The notes below the pieces were generated by a model, which did not search any database, was not told where the DNA came from, and was given only the letters and a program-made list of their open reading frames with translations. The position numbers and the translations under genes are program-made. A DNA stretch of 64,000 nucleotides from assembly GCF_026072915.1 (NCBI RefSeq), contig NZ_AP025943.1:248001-312000 (forward strand), written 5' to 3'. This document shows, piece after piece, positions 25,993 to 36,087 of this stretch. Source of the DNA: Akkermansia biwaensis. GTDB lineage: Bacteria > Verrucomicrobiota > Verrucomicrobiia > Verrucomicrobiales > Akkermansiaceae. Positions within the stretch are counted from its first letter, which is position 1. The number at the start of each line of letters is the position of its first letter.

Positions 25993-26808
25993 CTAATTCC
26001 GGCCTGCCAGCACCTTCCTGAGCACGTGAATCACTCCGTTGTCCTCGTTGGACGGAGCCGTAAACGCAGCCATTTTCCGGATTTCCGGAACGGCGTTGGC
26101 TACCGCATAGCTGAATCCGGCCTGCCTCATCATCTCGGCGTCATTCATCTGGTCGCCGAAAACCATGGTCTCCACTGCAGAAATCCCCAGCCGCCGCTGA
26201 ATCAGCTCCAGGGCATTTCCCTTGTTGGCTCCCTTCCGGCTGATATCCATCCACCGTTCACCGGAAACGGCCACCTGGAAACGGTCTGCCAGATGCCTCA
26301 AATGCGGATAGCTGTTATTCACGGCCCCCTGGAAATCGTACACGGCTATCTTCAGCAGCCTGTCACCCTGGACGGAAAGCAGGTCATCCACCTGTTCGCA
26401 ACGGGTGTAGTACCTGCGGGCCTCCCGGACAAACTCGGGTCGGGAATCCTCTATATAGGCGGAATCTCGGCCCGCCAGCACGATGCAGGCCCCCTCAATG
26501 TCCCGGATCTGCACAATCAGCGGCGCGGCGGTCTCCCTCTCCATGTCCGCCACCAGCCATTCATCCCGGCCATCGGCCACATAGGCTCCGTTTTCTGCGA
26601 TGAACAGCATCCTGTCCGCCACAGGGGAAAAAGTTTTCCGCAGCCCGTCATATTGTCGCCCGCTGGCAGCCGCAAAACGGATGCCGTGTTTCTCCAATTG
26701 TTCGAAAATGGTGAAAAAATCCGGTTCCAGTTCTCCCCGTCTGTTGAGCAGAGTGCCGTCCATGTCGGATGCAATGAGTCTGACGGAATCCATAACTGCC
26801 CACAGCAT
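25993..26808 (-). CDS. HAD-superfamily phosphatase (Cof-type, class IIB)
   Basis: 271 residues. Motif I is SDMDGTLL with the nucleophile Asp, motif II is AASGR, the motif III Lys is in ISRKGANKGNAL, and motif IV is FGDQMNDAEMM. The alpha/beta cap between motifs II and III is the IIB cap of the Cof/YbiV sugar-phosphate phosphatases. It is probably cytoplasmic and dephosphorylates a small metabolite such as a sugar phosphate or flavin nucleotide. The start at 26808 has GAGG 6 nt upstream, which favours it over the ATG at 26793. Confidence 0.9.
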   Translation of the reverse strand: MLWAVMDSVRLIASDMDGTLLNRRGELEPDFFTIFEQLEKHGIRFAAASGRQYDGLRKTFSPVADRMLFIAENGAYVADGRDEWLVADMERETAAPLIVQIRDIEGACIVLAGRDSAYIEDSRPEFVREARRYYTRCEQVDDLLSVQGDRLLKIAVYDFQGAVNNSYPHLRHLADRFQVAVSGERWMDISRKGANKGNALELIQRRLGISAVETMVFGDQMNDAEMMRQAGFSYAVANAVPEIRKMAAFTAPSNEDNGVIHVLRKVLAGRN

Positions 26809-27363
26809 CGGGTACCTCTTCCTTCAAGGCAAGCGCATGCTGTGCCAGTGCGGAAGCAGAAAACCGGAAATCTCAAGGTCCGCTCTAAAACCATTCGCAA
26901 ACCGCATATTCTCGCTTCATGCCGTCTTTCCCATTGAAAAATCCATCGCAAAACCAGATGCGGGAACGGTGGATTTCCCCTCTTGCCCGGAACGTTCGAA
27001 ACCACGCTTCTTTAACCTTTCAGCCACATGCTCAATGGATAAGATAACATGCCGGATTAGGAATCCGGAATAATCGAAAATATTTGAACTTAAAATAAAT
27101 GCAAATAACGGCTCTGATGAATGCGACGGAATGGAAGCAGAAAACACCATGACACGATCTTTCCGTCCGTCTCCGGGAAAGCTTGTATTTTCTTGCATCC
27201 GTCCTTTTCCTGCAAGGTTTCCCATTCTTCCCGGATTCCTAATCCGCGGCCCATTCTTCGGGATTTTTTATATCTCTACCCAGAGGCAGATGAAAACCGT
27301 TCTATTTTTTCATTGCTCCCGGTTCCGTATTCCTGCATCATCATGTTTTGCAGTTCCCTGCTT
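26809..27363. other. Intergenic stretch upstream of the ankyrin gene
   Basis: No gene. It contains the inverted-repeat element 27053-27246, described separately. The AT-rich part 27069-27110 inside that element is the likeliest promoter zone, but no good -35/-10 pair stands out. Confidence 0.5.
27053..27246. repeat. Paired inverted repeat, element B (candidate invertible promoter)
   Basis: Left arm CGGATTAGGAATCCGG (27053-27068) and right arm CCGGATTCCTAATCCG (27231-27246) are perfect 16-bp inverted copies around 162 bp. Each arm is itself GGATT-NNN-AATCC, with triplet AGG on the left and CCT on the right. The gene-proximal arm ends 117 bp before the ankyrin gene start. It has the same design as 53642-53830 and 39702-39887. 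Confidence 0.7.
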
Positions 27364-28725
27364 ATGATACACATGACATTTGGAAAAAAGGCTCTCTGGT
27401 TTCTTGGTGCTCTAAGTGTGTTTGCGGCCCTCGTCGCCGGATCATCCATTTTCTGGTTCCTGCGGAATGAACCATCCCCACGGGAATGGAAATTCAGCCC
27501 CCTGTGGTCGGAAACGGAAAAAGAGCAAATCCTGATGGTGGCGGACTATATGGAGCGCCACGGTCCGGAACGGTTCCTTCTCAGGTCCCTCTCACCTAAT
27601 TCCCGTCATATTGACTGGCACCTGTTTTCCGAATTTTCCATGAGCCAGTACATGAAGGACGAAATCCGGGAACGGCTCCAGATGATACGGGAAACAGCGG
27701 AAAACGGAGATGGCCGCTGCCGTTCCTCCCATCATGAATCCCTGTTGCACCTGGCTGCCGGGCTGGGGCACGTCCAGCTTTTGAACCGCCTGCTCCAGAT
27801 GAACGCGGACCCCAACCTCCAGATCATCATGTCTCCGCAGGCGGCACAGCTCCTGAACGGCTCGGAACTGGGAGACACTCCCATGACATACGCCTGCTGC
27901 CCGGGCTTGGGCGACGGCGCGCCTCTTCCCGTGGGCAACAGGCTGACGTGCCTTTCCCTGCTGATCCGGAACGGAGCCAGTGTGGACAAAATTGGCCCCG
28001 CAGGATGGCCGCCCCTTGTCATGTCCTGCGTAGCGGGCATCGGGGGAGCCCCTTATGAGGAAACGGCACTTCTCCTGCTCAAGCACGGAGCGGATATTTC
28101 CATTTGCCCGGAACTGAGGGGGAAAAAAACCAGCCTGCTTTCCTGGGCGGTCGCGGCCAGTTACCCGAATGTTGTCCGCAAGCTGTGTGAAGCGGGGTAT
28201 GATCCCAATTTCCGCGGAGAAATGAGTCCCCCTCTTCTCTGCCTGAACCTGCACGCTCCGGACACCGCTCTCCGGATCACCCAAATACTGATTCAGTACG
28301 GAGCGGACGTCAACGCCGCCATGCCCGTGGACACGGCGCCGCCGGATTCCGCAGGAGACACGGCCCTCCTGAACCTGTGCCGCCAGCTGGGCGCCATTGA
28401 TGAAGAACTGCTCCCCCAAATGCGGGAGCTGGTCAATCTGCTGATTAATGAGGGAGCGGATGTCAACCATCAAAACTCCGTCGGGGAAACACCCCTGATG
28501 CTCTGCTGCCGTGACATGCTGCTGGGCGACGGAACCCTGGACACCGTGAAACTGGGAATAGCAAGACTCCTGCTGGACCGGAACGCCAAGGCGTTCCTGC
28601 GGGACAGATATGGCCGCACCGCCCTCCAGCAAATAGGCAGCCAGGAAAACGAACACATCCACATGGTGCTGAAAAGCCTGCCGGAATTGAACGCTTCCCC
28701 CTCTACCCGCCAGGTTCTCCATTAA
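27364..28725 (+). CDS. Membrane-anchored ankyrin-repeat protein
   Basis: About 453 residues. An N-terminal membrane helix (ALWFLGALSVFAALVAGSSIFWF) is followed by a helical region of about 90 residues and then some six ankyrin repeats, recognisable as ESLLHLAAGLGHVQLLNRLL, CLSLLIRNGASVDKIG, ETALLLLKHGADISI, ITQILIQYGADVNAA, LVNLLINEGADVNHQNSVGETPLML and IARLLLDRNAKAFLRDRYGRTAL. The anchor suggests a repeat domain facing the periplasm, probably binding a protein partner. Starts at 27364 (MIHMTF) and 27373 (MTFGKK) are equally possible, and neither has a Shine-Dalgarno. The open frame runs further upstream through the inverted-repeat element, which is not thought to be coding. Confidence 0.8.
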   Translation: MIHMTFGKKALWFLGALSVFAALVAGSSIFWFLRNEPSPREWKFSPLWSETEKEQILMVADYMERHGPERFLLRSLSPNSRHIDWHLFSEFSMSQYMKDEIRERLQMIRETAENGDGRCRSSHHESLLHLAAGLGHVQLLNRLLQMNADPNLQIIMSPQAAQLLNGSELGDTPMTYACCPGLGDGAPLPVGNRLTCLSLLIRNGASVDKIGPAGWPPLVMSCVAGIGGAPYEETALLLLKHGADISICPELRGKKTSLLSWAVAASYPNVVRKLCEAGYDPNFRGEMSPPLLCLNLHAPDTALRITQILIQYGADVNAAMPVDTAPPDSAGDTALLNLCRQLGAIDEELLPQMRELVNLLINEGADVNHQNSVGETPLMLCCRDMLLGDGTLDTVKLGIARLLLDRNAKAFLRDRYGRTALQQIGSQENEHIHMVLKSLPELNASPSTRQVLH

Positions 28726-28728
28726 AAA

Positions 28729-28751
28729 CCTTTCCATTCCACATGGAAAGG
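28729..28751 (-). terminator. Terminator downstream of the sialidase
   Basis: 9-bp stem CCTTTCCAT / ATGGAAAGG with a 5-nt loop. On the minus strand it is followed by GGTTTTTAAT, so it works for the minus-strand genes, about 180 bp after the sialidase stop. The T run overlaps the stop codon of the convergent ankyrin gene. Confidence 0.7.
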
Positions 28752-28934
28752 CGCTTCTCCCCCTGCCTTCGCCGTTCTTCCGTTCTACGACAACTTCCGG
28801 AATCCGCAGCCGGACATTTCCCAAGCGCCGCAGAAAAGCCATTCTTCCGCATCCTTGGCAGTCCCCCACCCTGCGGAAACGGGCCGCCCCGCCCCGGAGC
28901 CCTCCCCGCAGCGGTTTCCCGGCGCGTCGGCGGA

Positions 28935-30722
28935 TCACTTCACGCGCGCGCTTACCGTATCCAGCAGCACCCCGGAATCAGGCTTGGACCCGGTGCTGAT
29001 GAAATGAATGTAGCTGGCTCCGTTGGGAGACTGGTTGGCCATCTTCAGCGTTCCCGCCTTGACGCCGTCCAGAGAGACGGCGGCCTGGCTCCCCTGGAAC
29101 AGAATGGAAACCTCATGCCATGCCCCGGGTGTGACAGGCACCTTTTTCATGCCCAGCAGCAGATGGGGGGCAGGCTTCAGCTTGATGGGGAACGTGAACA
29201 GGGCATAATCCTTCGTCGTGGTATCGCAGGCGTTGAACAAACGGTCCGTCAGGGACACCTGAAGGCCGGAATCCTCCGCCTGTTCCCCGTCCGCCACACG
29301 GAAGCGGAACTTGACCAGTCCCGTGGTTCCGTTCGGGAAATTCCACGTAGCGCCCCCGTTCTGATAATCCACATTGGACTTTTCATTCACCAGCTCCGGA
29401 TCATTCAAACGCTTGATCTGAAGAACCTTTTTGGAACCGCCCGCGGGGTCCGGCACCAATTCGGCGGAGGGCTTGCGATTGTAGCTGCAATGCCCCTTCT
29501 TCTGCGGGATATAAGTATGGATGGTCCATTGGGAGTCCAGATCCTTGCCCGTCTGGGAGGAACGCGTCTTGGCGGCCACCCAACGGCGGTCCACGATCAT
29601 CAGGCGGCGATGATTCTTGTGCTGGCCCAGGGAAACCAGAATGCGGTTCTTATCCAACTGCACCATTTCGCTCTGGTGCTTTCCGCGGTCTTCCGGCCCG
29701 TCAAGAGTAGCGTACCCCGGATGGTTGCGGTGCTCGTCCAAAATAATTTCCCGGAACCCGTACCAGCTCTTTCCCTCATCGCCGGACATGGCGATGTGGT
29801 GGGAATCACGGTTGGTGAACACGTCTTCCCAGGTGCCGTTGCCTGCCGTGGCATTCTCGGGGAGGGCCATCGTATTCGTCCACAGGGAAACGATGGTGCC
29901 GTCATCCAGGCGGCCCAGCGTGTTCATAGTCAGGGTGCCGAAAAAGCGGGACGGTTCCGGCTTGCTCCATGTCTCGCCACGGTCCTTTGAAAAAGCCTGC
30001 CACGCCTGGTCCTGGGAAGTGCGTGCGAGCGCCCACAGGGTGCCGTCCTTCATTTCCAGAACCGTAGCTTCCACGGCATTGTTGAACCATCTGACACCCT
30101 GGTGGGGCGGCTTGGCTTCATGACGGGGAGAAGTAATGCCGCTCCTGGACACGCGCCAGGTCAGGCCCCCGTCGTCGGAAATATGGAATTTGGTCCCGCC
30201 GCCCATGTTGTGGAACGGAATAAGCACCCTCTTCCCCTTGTCGACAAAAATGGGGGACCGCATGATGCCGCCCAGCTTCTTAAGATTTTTCCTCTTTTCA
30301 GGGTCTTTCCAGTCCTCCTCCAGCTTGCCGTCGTTGGTGACGGCAAGCCATTTTCCGTCCAATCCTCCCTTGGAAAGGAACACGAATCCGCCAATGGGCT
30401 GCACGCGGATGAATTCTCCCGTCAGCGGATTGCGCGTGATGGCGGGTGACTCCTTGGGAATACCGCCATAATTGGGCGGATAACTGGCCGGGGCCATCTT
30501 CATTTTCCACGTTTTTCCATTATCCATGCTCACTAGGTAATCCGGCTCCTTCCTGGTGCCGGAATAATGGCGGATTTCCCGCGCATTCACGCGAACAAGG
30601 CCCCGCCCCGCATCGGAAGGCGGGGTGGCGACGATCCGGGGTTCTGGGGCCGGTTCAGCCTTCTGCTGGGCGTAACAGCAACACAATGAAGCGGCAAAAA
30701 GAAAAAACAGAGAACTTTTCAT
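28935..30722 (-). CDS. Secreted exo-sialidase-like protein with C-terminal lectin-like domain
   Basis: 595 residues with a signal peptide (SSLFFLFAASLCCCYA). Residues 30-400 form a six-bladed propeller, judged from four Asp boxes: SMDNGKTW, SDDGGLTW, SKDRGETW and SGDEGKSW. The last 150 residues look like a concanavalin/LamG-type sandwich (NFPNGTTGLVKFRFRV, then AWHEVSILFQGSQAAVSLDG). Such enzymes release terminal sialic acid from mucin glycans. The classical FRIP motif of GH33 is not seen near the N-terminus, so a relative such as GH181 (the second Akkermansia sialidase family) is equally possible. It lies 97 bp downstream of an SGNH esterase on the same strand, probably one operon. Confidence 0.85.
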   Translation of the reverse strand: MKSSLFFLFAASLCCCYAQQKAEPAPEPRIVATPPSDAGRGLVRVNAREIRHYSGTRKEPDYLVSMDNGKTWKMKMAPASYPPNYGGIPKESPAITRNPLTGEFIRVQPIGGFVFLSKGGLDGKWLAVTNDGKLEEDWKDPEKRKNLKKLGGIMRSPIFVDKGKRVLIPFHNMGGGTKFHISDDGGLTWRVSRSGITSPRHEAKPPHQGVRWFNNAVEATVLEMKDGTLWALARTSQDQAWQAFSKDRGETWSKPEPSRFFGTLTMNTLGRLDDGTIVSLWTNTMALPENATAGNGTWEDVFTNRDSHHIAMSGDEGKSWYGFREIILDEHRNHPGYATLDGPEDRGKHQSEMVQLDKNRILVSLGQHKNHRRLMIVDRRWVAAKTRSSQTGKDLDSQWTIHTYIPQKKGHCSYNRKPSAELVPDPAGGSKKVLQIKRLNDPELVNEKSNVDYQNGGATWNFPNGTTGLVKFRFRVADGEQAEDSGLQVSLTDRLFNACDTTTKDYALFTFPIKLKPAPHLLLGMKKVPVTPGAWHEVSILFQGSQAAVSLDGVKAGTLKMANQSPNGASYIHFISTGSKPDSGVLLDTVSARVK

Positions 30723-30819
30723 AAATCAATCAACACCCAACGGCAGAGTATTCTTATAGGCAAGCATCCCGGCCATCAAGCCGAATCCCCGCATGATAAA
30801 AAAGACCACAGGCAGACCA

Positions 30820-31599
30820 TCACCGGGAATCCTGCCCGCCGCGGTATGCGGAATCCATCCTTTTCAGCAATATACCCAATTCCCTGCCCAGCACCTCGTA
30901 GCCCTTCCCATTCGGGTGCACCGTGTCCCTCATGAAATCCTGCCGCGGGGAAGCACCGTCTTCCGACAACAGGGCCTTCCCCGGATTGGCAAAGAAAACC
31001 GCCTTTCCGTCGTGGAGCTTCGCCAGCAGCTTGTTTGTCTGAATAATGGGTTGTTCCAGATCCTTTTCCTTCCGCGGCAGGATGCCCAGCAACAAAACTC
31101 TGGAAGAAGGGCACTTCCGGCGCACCAGCCGTATAAAGGCCGCCATGTTATCCGCGCACGCCTGCGGCGTATCCCTGCGGTGCCCCAGATTGTTGGTCCC
31201 CAGCAGTACAATAACCACCCGCGGGGAAATGCCGTCCAGTTCCCCGTTCTGCACGCGGTAATAGGCATTATCCACGTAATCGAATCCGAAGCCCATGTTG
31301 GTCGCCCTGTGGGGGCCGAACAATTTCTTCCATGAATCCTCCCCTCTTTTCCCGCTGTCTCCGGAAGGCTCGCCGCCCCAGTGATGGGTAATGCTGTCAC
31401 CGATCATCACATACTCCGGCTTCACCTCCCGGTTTCTTCTTTTAACGGCTTCATGCCGGGCATTCCAATCATACGGGTCCCGCTGATGGGGCTCCGGCTT
31501 CAGTGTGGCGGGCAGAGCAACTGCGGGAGCGGAAAGGGAGGAAAACGCCAGGCAGGAGGCGCCCAGCAGCAAGGTGAATATGGACAACATAAAATTCAT
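30820..31599 (-). CDS. Secreted SGNH/GDSL esterase
   Basis: 259 residues with a signal peptide (LSIFTLLLGASCLAFSSLSA). Block I is MIGDSITHHW (nucleophile Ser), block II Gly lies in NMGFGFD, block III is LLGTNNLGHR, and block V is DTVHPNGKGY (catalytic Asp and His). This resembles the platelet-activating-factor acetylhydrolase-like SGNH group. It lies upstream of the sialidase in the same direction, so removal of O-acetyl groups from sialic acid or mucin sugars is a reasonable inference, since O-acetylation blocks many sialidases. Substrate unproven. Confidence 0.88.
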   Translation of the reverse strand: MNFMLSIFTLLLGASCLAFSSLSAPAVALPATLKPEPHQRDPYDWNARHEAVKRRNREVKPEYVMIGDSITHHWGGEPSGDSGKRGEDSWKKLFGPHRATNMGFGFDYVDNAYYRVQNGELDGISPRVVIVLLGTNNLGHRRDTPQACADNMAAFIRLVRRKCPSSRVLLLGILPRKEKDLEQPIIQTNKLLAKLHDGKAVFFANPGKALLSEDGASPRQDFMRDTVHPNGKGYEVLGRELGILLKRMDSAYRGGQDSR

Positions 31600-31919
31600 G
31601 GCGGAACAGCGAAATTGAACAATAGTTTCAACAAATCCTCCCGCATATCAAGACCGCATGAGGTTCCACTCCTCTCCAGATGGAAAAGACCACTACCCAA
31701 TGACGGTCCCCTGGCAGGCAAAAACCTTGTTTTTCTCAGAGGCTTTTTAACTGTCAGAGAGATAAAAGCAGCTTGCCGACGAGAATTGAAAGTCGGTACT
31801 AATCATTTTTCCACCCCGATTTATTAAAAAATCACTATATTTTGAAAAACATCAATGTACTGATAACGATAACGCAGCCGGAGTGTAACTTCTAGGCAAT
31901 TTGAAAAATTTTATCATCA
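31600..31919. other. Intergenic stretch, nothing recognised
   Basis: Lies between the divergent SGNH gene and the GH115 remnant. It becomes AT-rich after 31800. It should contain the esterase promoter, but no clear boxes were found. Confidence 0.4.
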
Positions 31920-33646
31920 ATGAAATCATTCGCCATGTTTAAAATCATATTCTGCATATTGTGCACCGTCCCTCTGATAAAAGCAGAAGATAAAATTCCA
32001 TTTCCTATCATAGAAAATGGAAATAGAGCATCCATCTATTACAGTGGGAAAAATAAAGTTATCCAGACAGCCCTTGACATTCTCATAAAATATTCTCAAC
32101 AAGTATGTAGAAAAAAAAGGAATTTCTTTGACGAACTCCGAAAAGGCAGCGGATATATTGGTAGGCGTTATCGGAGAAGATAAAACATTTGATACATTAT
32201 GTTCACAACATTACCCGAAATACAAGGAACTGAAAGGGAAATGGGAAACCTTTCTCATACATCCCATACGTTCCCATGATAACAAGAAAAAACTTCTGAT
32301 AGCCGGATCGGATACACGAGGCGCAGCATACGGAATATTGGAACTATCAAGGAGCATGGGAATATCCCCCTGGATTTGGGGGGCTGATGTCATTCCAGAA
32401 AAAAAAGACTCTGTTCTGTGGAATCGCTCCCCTCAACACGTGCAAGGCCCATCTGTCCCATACCGCAGCATATTCCTAAATGATGAAGACTGGGACTCAT
32501 GCCATAGAGCACAAAAAATTATGATCCGACCAACCGGGCGAGAGAAATCGGAATAAGAACATATTCCAAAATCTTTGAGTTAATGATGAGACTCCGGGCC
32601 AATACGCTATGGCCAGCCATGCACGAATGCACCGTTCCTTTCCATTTTGTCAAGGATGCCAGGGAAACGACTGAAAAATATGGTATTATCATAGGCACAT
32701 CGCATTGCGAACCCATGACGAGGAATAGTGCAGGAGAGTGGAGCGACCAATTGAACGGACCTTATAATTTTGTCACTAATTCAAACAATGTCATACGTTA
32801 CTGAAAAGAACGCCTGTTGAAAGTAGGACAAAAGGAGAACATTTATACGATCGGAATGCGAGGGCGGCATGACGGCAGAATGCAAGGAGTTGCTTTGGGT
32901 CGATGGGAATCCATCCTCCTCAGAAAAACGCCAAGTCACTTTACCCACTTTAACAAAAGGGGGAGAGAGGCCGTCAACCGTTACAGTTTACCAGAGAGAC
33001 AAGGACAACATTGTCTATGAAGCGGTCGATATTCCAAAAGGATTTCAAATTCAGGCAAATCCTCTTCCTGGCGGGGAAGTTCAAATAGCCGTATATGCGG
33101 ATTCCACCACGCAAGACGGACGGAATACCATTAAAATAAAACTCAATGGAGAACATTATGAATTCATATGTCCCGCCGTTTCAGCAAAAACAAACATGCC
33201 TCAACAATTTATCGAAAATCAATTTTACATATCATCCCCGCAGCACAACAAATAAACAATCATTTAAAAACAAAAGTTATTGATTCTCTAAGATATAGAG
33301 GAAGCTCCATAGTCCTTCCTAAATCTTCCGAAGATCATAAAAACAAACATGATTTTTACGAATTCTATTCCGTCAGCAAAGGACAATTCAACTTATATGT
33401 CGGAAGCATTCCTATCCACCCGCAATACGAAAAAAGCCAAGGTATGCCGTTATCATTGACAATCAATCATCTGTCATTGTGTCAACATAGGCGGAATTCC
33501 ATACAAAAAAGTGGAACTTGAATGTCCTGAGAAACCAGTCTTTAACCTCAAGCCAGCATATTATTGAAAAACCGGGGAAGCATGCCATACGGATTTACGC
33601 GCTTGACGAAGACTTATATTTGGACCAAATCATGATTGCTATTTAA
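31920..33646 (+). pseudogene. Broken GH115-family glycosidase
   Basis: Starts with a signal peptide (FKIIFCILCTVPLIKA). The frame changes at an A8 run (32111-32118) to read KKLLIAGSDTRGAAYGILEL, then GISPWIWGADVIPE and YRSIFLNDEDWDS. It shifts again near 32515-32530 to read FELMMRLRANTLWPAMHECT and YGIIIGTSHCEPMTR. A TGA at 32802-32804, where family members have Trp (RYWKE), is followed in frame by ENIYTIGMRGRHDGRMQ. A large internal deletion then joins this to the C-terminal sandwich (VDIPKGFQIQANPLPGGEVQ), and the last piece reads IRIYALDEDLYLDQIMI. These are GH115 (alpha-glucuronidase) landmarks in the right order, with the catalytic barrel mostly lost. The DNA is AT-rich compared with its neighbours. 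Confidence 0.85.
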
Positions 33647-33681
33647 GAAAAATAGAAATTTCTACGCTATTCCTTACATCT

Positions 33682-33709
33682 TTTACAACAATCCATTTTA
33701 TTCTATTAT
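33682..33709 (+). promoter_or_regulatory. Candidate promoter of pflBA
   Basis: TTTACA (33682-33687) and TATTAT (33704-33709) with a 16-bp spacer, about 97 bp before the pflB ATG. The AT-rich surroundings make chance matches likely. Confidence 0.35.
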
Positions 33710-33806
33710 AAACAAAAATCCTGTTATTAAAAATAAGGGCTTGCCAACAAAAAAATAATAGGCACACTTTCCTCCCTTCATCATCATTTTATATTGGTTT
33801 TTGTTT

Positions 33807-36074
33807 ATGGTCGGCATCATAAAAGACTTGAAAGAAGCCCCCGCCCTGCCGCAGGAATGGCAGGGATTCAAGCCGGGAGCATGGACGGAGTCCATTGACG
33901 TACGGGATTTCATCCAGCATAATTACACGCCCTATTCCGGCAATGAAGAGTTTCTTTCCGGCCCCTCCCAACGCACGCTTCGTTTATGGGATAAGCTGAA
34001 AGTCCTGCTGAAACAGGAAATAGACAACGGCGGCGTGCTGGATGCGGATGAAGAAGTGGTATCCTCCATCACATCCCACAAGCCCGGCTACATTGACAAG
34101 GAACTGGAAGTGGTCGTGGGCCTCCAGACGGACGCTCCCCTGAAGCGCGCCCTAATGCCCTTCGGCGGCCTGCGCATGGCCCAGCAGGCCCTGGAATCCT
34201 ACGGATTCAAGATGTGCGAGAAAACAGCGGATATTTTCAAAAAGATACGCAAGACGCACAATGAAGGCGTTTTCGACGCCTACACCTCCGATATCCGAGC
34301 GGCCCGTTCCGCCGGAATCATCACCGGGCTGCCGGATGCCTATGGCCGCGGCCGCATCATCGGGGACTACCGTCGCGTGGCCCTGTACGGCACGGACAGG
34401 CTGGCCGCCGAACGCCGCAAGGACCTGAAAAATTATGAAAACAGGCCCCTCACGGACGACGTGATCCGCCTGCGCGAAGAAATGAGTGAACAAATCCGCG
34501 CGCTGGAGGAACTCGCCCAGCTGGGCGCCTCCTACGGCTGCGACCTCACCCGCCCCGCCGCCGATTCCCGCGAAGCCGTGCAATGGGCCTACCTGGGCTA
34601 CCTGGCCGCCGTGAAAGAACAAAATGGAGCCGCCATGTCCCTGGGCCGCGTCTCCACCTTCTTCGACATCTACTTCACCCGCGACCTGGAACAGGGACGG
34701 ATCACGGAAAAGGAAGTGCAGGAAATCATGGACCAGTTCGTGATGAAGCTGCGCATCGTCCGCTTCATCCGCACGCCCGACTACAACAACCTGTTCTCCG
34801 GAGACCCCACCTGGGTGACGGAATCCATCGGCGGCATGGGGGAAGACGGGCGCACACTGGTCACCCGCAGCTCCTTCCGCATGCTCCAGACCCTTTACAA
34901 TCTGGGACCGGCTCCGGAACCGAACCTGACGGTCCTGTGGTCCGGGGATATGCCGGAAGCCTTCAAAAGCTTCTGCGCCAGGGTCTCCATAGAAACGTCC
35001 TCCGTCCAGTACGAAAACGACGACCTGATGCGCCCGCACTGGGGGGACGACTACGGCATTGCCTGCTGCGTCTCCGCCATGCGCATCGGCAAGCAAATGC
35101 AATTCTTCGGCGCCCGTGCCAACCTGGCCAAGTGCCTGCTGTACGCCCTGAACGGCGGCGTGGACGAACTCAAGGGCAGGCAGGTGGCCCCGCCCTCCCC
35201 GCGCTACACGGAGGAAATCCTCAAGTACGATGAGGTCATGGCCCTGTACGACAACATGCAGGACTGGCTTGCCAAAACCTACATCGACGCCCTGAACATC
35301 ATCCACTACATGCACGACAAATACTGCTATGAACGCATTGAAATGGCGCTGCATGATCCGGAAATCCTGCGCACGATGGCCACGGGCATCGCCGGGCTGT
35401 CCGTGGCGGCGGACTCTCTCTCCGCCATCAAATACTCCACCGTAAAAGCTATCCGCAATGAAGAAGGCCTGATCGTGGACTTCAAAACGGAAGGCGAATT
35501 CCCCTGCTACGGAAACAACGACCCGCGCGTGGACGACATCGCGTGCAGCCTGGTGAGCAACTTCATGCAGAAGCTGCGCAAACTGCACACCTACCGCAAC
35601 TCCCTCCCCACCCAATCCATCCTGACCATCACCTCCAACGTGGTGTACGGCAAAAAAACGGGCAACACCCCGGACGGCCGCCGCGCCGGAGAGCCGTTCG
35701 CGCCCGGAGCCAACCCCATGCACGGACGGGACAGGAACGGAGCCGTGGCCTCCATGCTTTCCGTGGCCAAACTGTCCTATGACGACTCCCTGGACGGCAT
35801 CTCCTACACCTTCTCCATCGTGCCCCAGGCCCTGGGCAAGGAAGAAGGGGAACGCCGCACCAAGCTCTCCGCCCTGCTGGACGCCTACTTTGCCGCCACC
35901 GGCCACCACATCAACGTGAACGTCCTGGAGCGGGAAACCCTGCTGGACGCCATGGACCACCCGGAAAAATATCCGCAGCTCACCATCCGCGTTTCCGGCT
36001 ACGCCGTCAACTTCATCAAGCTGACCCGGGAACAGCAGCAGGAAGTCATCAACCGCACCTTCCACATCCGCTAA
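33807..36074 (+). CDS. pflB: Formate C-acetyltransferase (pyruvate formate-lyase)
   Basis: Converts pyruvate and CoA to acetyl-CoA and formate in anaerobic fermentation. It is 755 residues, close to the E. coli enzyme (760). The active-site Cys pair is in [15 protein letters not shown] and the C-terminal glycyl-radical loop is RVSGYAVNF, ending 20 residues before the stop as in the family. The ATG at 33807 is preferred; a TTG two codons earlier is possible. There is no Shine-Dalgarno. The activase gene follows 13 bp downstream, so the enzyme and its activator are made together. Confidence 0.97.
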   Translation: MVGIIKDLKEAPALPQEWQGFKPGAWTESIDVRDFIQHNYTPYSGNEEFLSGPSQRTLRLWDKLKVLLKQEIDNGGVLDADEEVVSSITSHKPGYIDKELEVVVGLQTDAPLKRALMPFGGLRMAQQALESYGFKMCEKTADIFKKIRKTHNEGVFDAYTSDIRAARSAGIITGLPDAYGRGRIIGDYRRVALYGTDRLAAERRKDLKNYENRPLTDDVIRLREEMSEQIRALEELAQLGASYGCDLTRPAADSREAVQWAYLGYLAAVKEQNGAAMSLGRVSTFFDIYFTRDLEQGRITEKEVQEIMDQFVMKLRIVRFIRTPDYNNLFSGDPTWVTESIGGMGEDGRTLVTRSSFRMLQTLYNLGPAPEPNLTVLWSGDMPEAFKSFCARVSIETSSVQYENDDLMRPHWGDDYGIACCVSAMRIGKQMQFFGARANLAKCLLYALNGGVDELKGRQVAPPSPRYTEEILKYDEVMALYDNMQDWLAKTYIDALNIIHYMHDKYCYERIEMALHDPEILRTMATGIAGLSVAADSLSAIKYSTVKAIRNEEGLIVDFKTEGEFPCYGNNDPRVDDIACSLVSNFMQKLRKLHTYRNSLPTQSILTITSNVVYGKKTGNTPDGRRAGEPFAPGANPMHGRDRNGAVASMLSVAKLSYDDSLDGISYTFSIVPQALGKEEGERRTKLSALLDAYFAATGHHINVNVLERETLLDAMDHPEKYPQLTIRVSGYAVNFIKLTREQQQEVINRTFHIR

Positions 36075-36087
36075 CCCATCTCCGCGG

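Noticed and set aside
32111-32118. A8 run as an active phase-variation switch for the GH115 gene
   Set aside because: The gene has further frameshifts, a premature TGA and a deletion, so slippage could not restore it.
34152-36065. 637-codon minus-strand frame opposite pflB
   Set aside because: Antisense shadow of a GC-rich gene, with a Gly/His/Val-rich low-complexity product.
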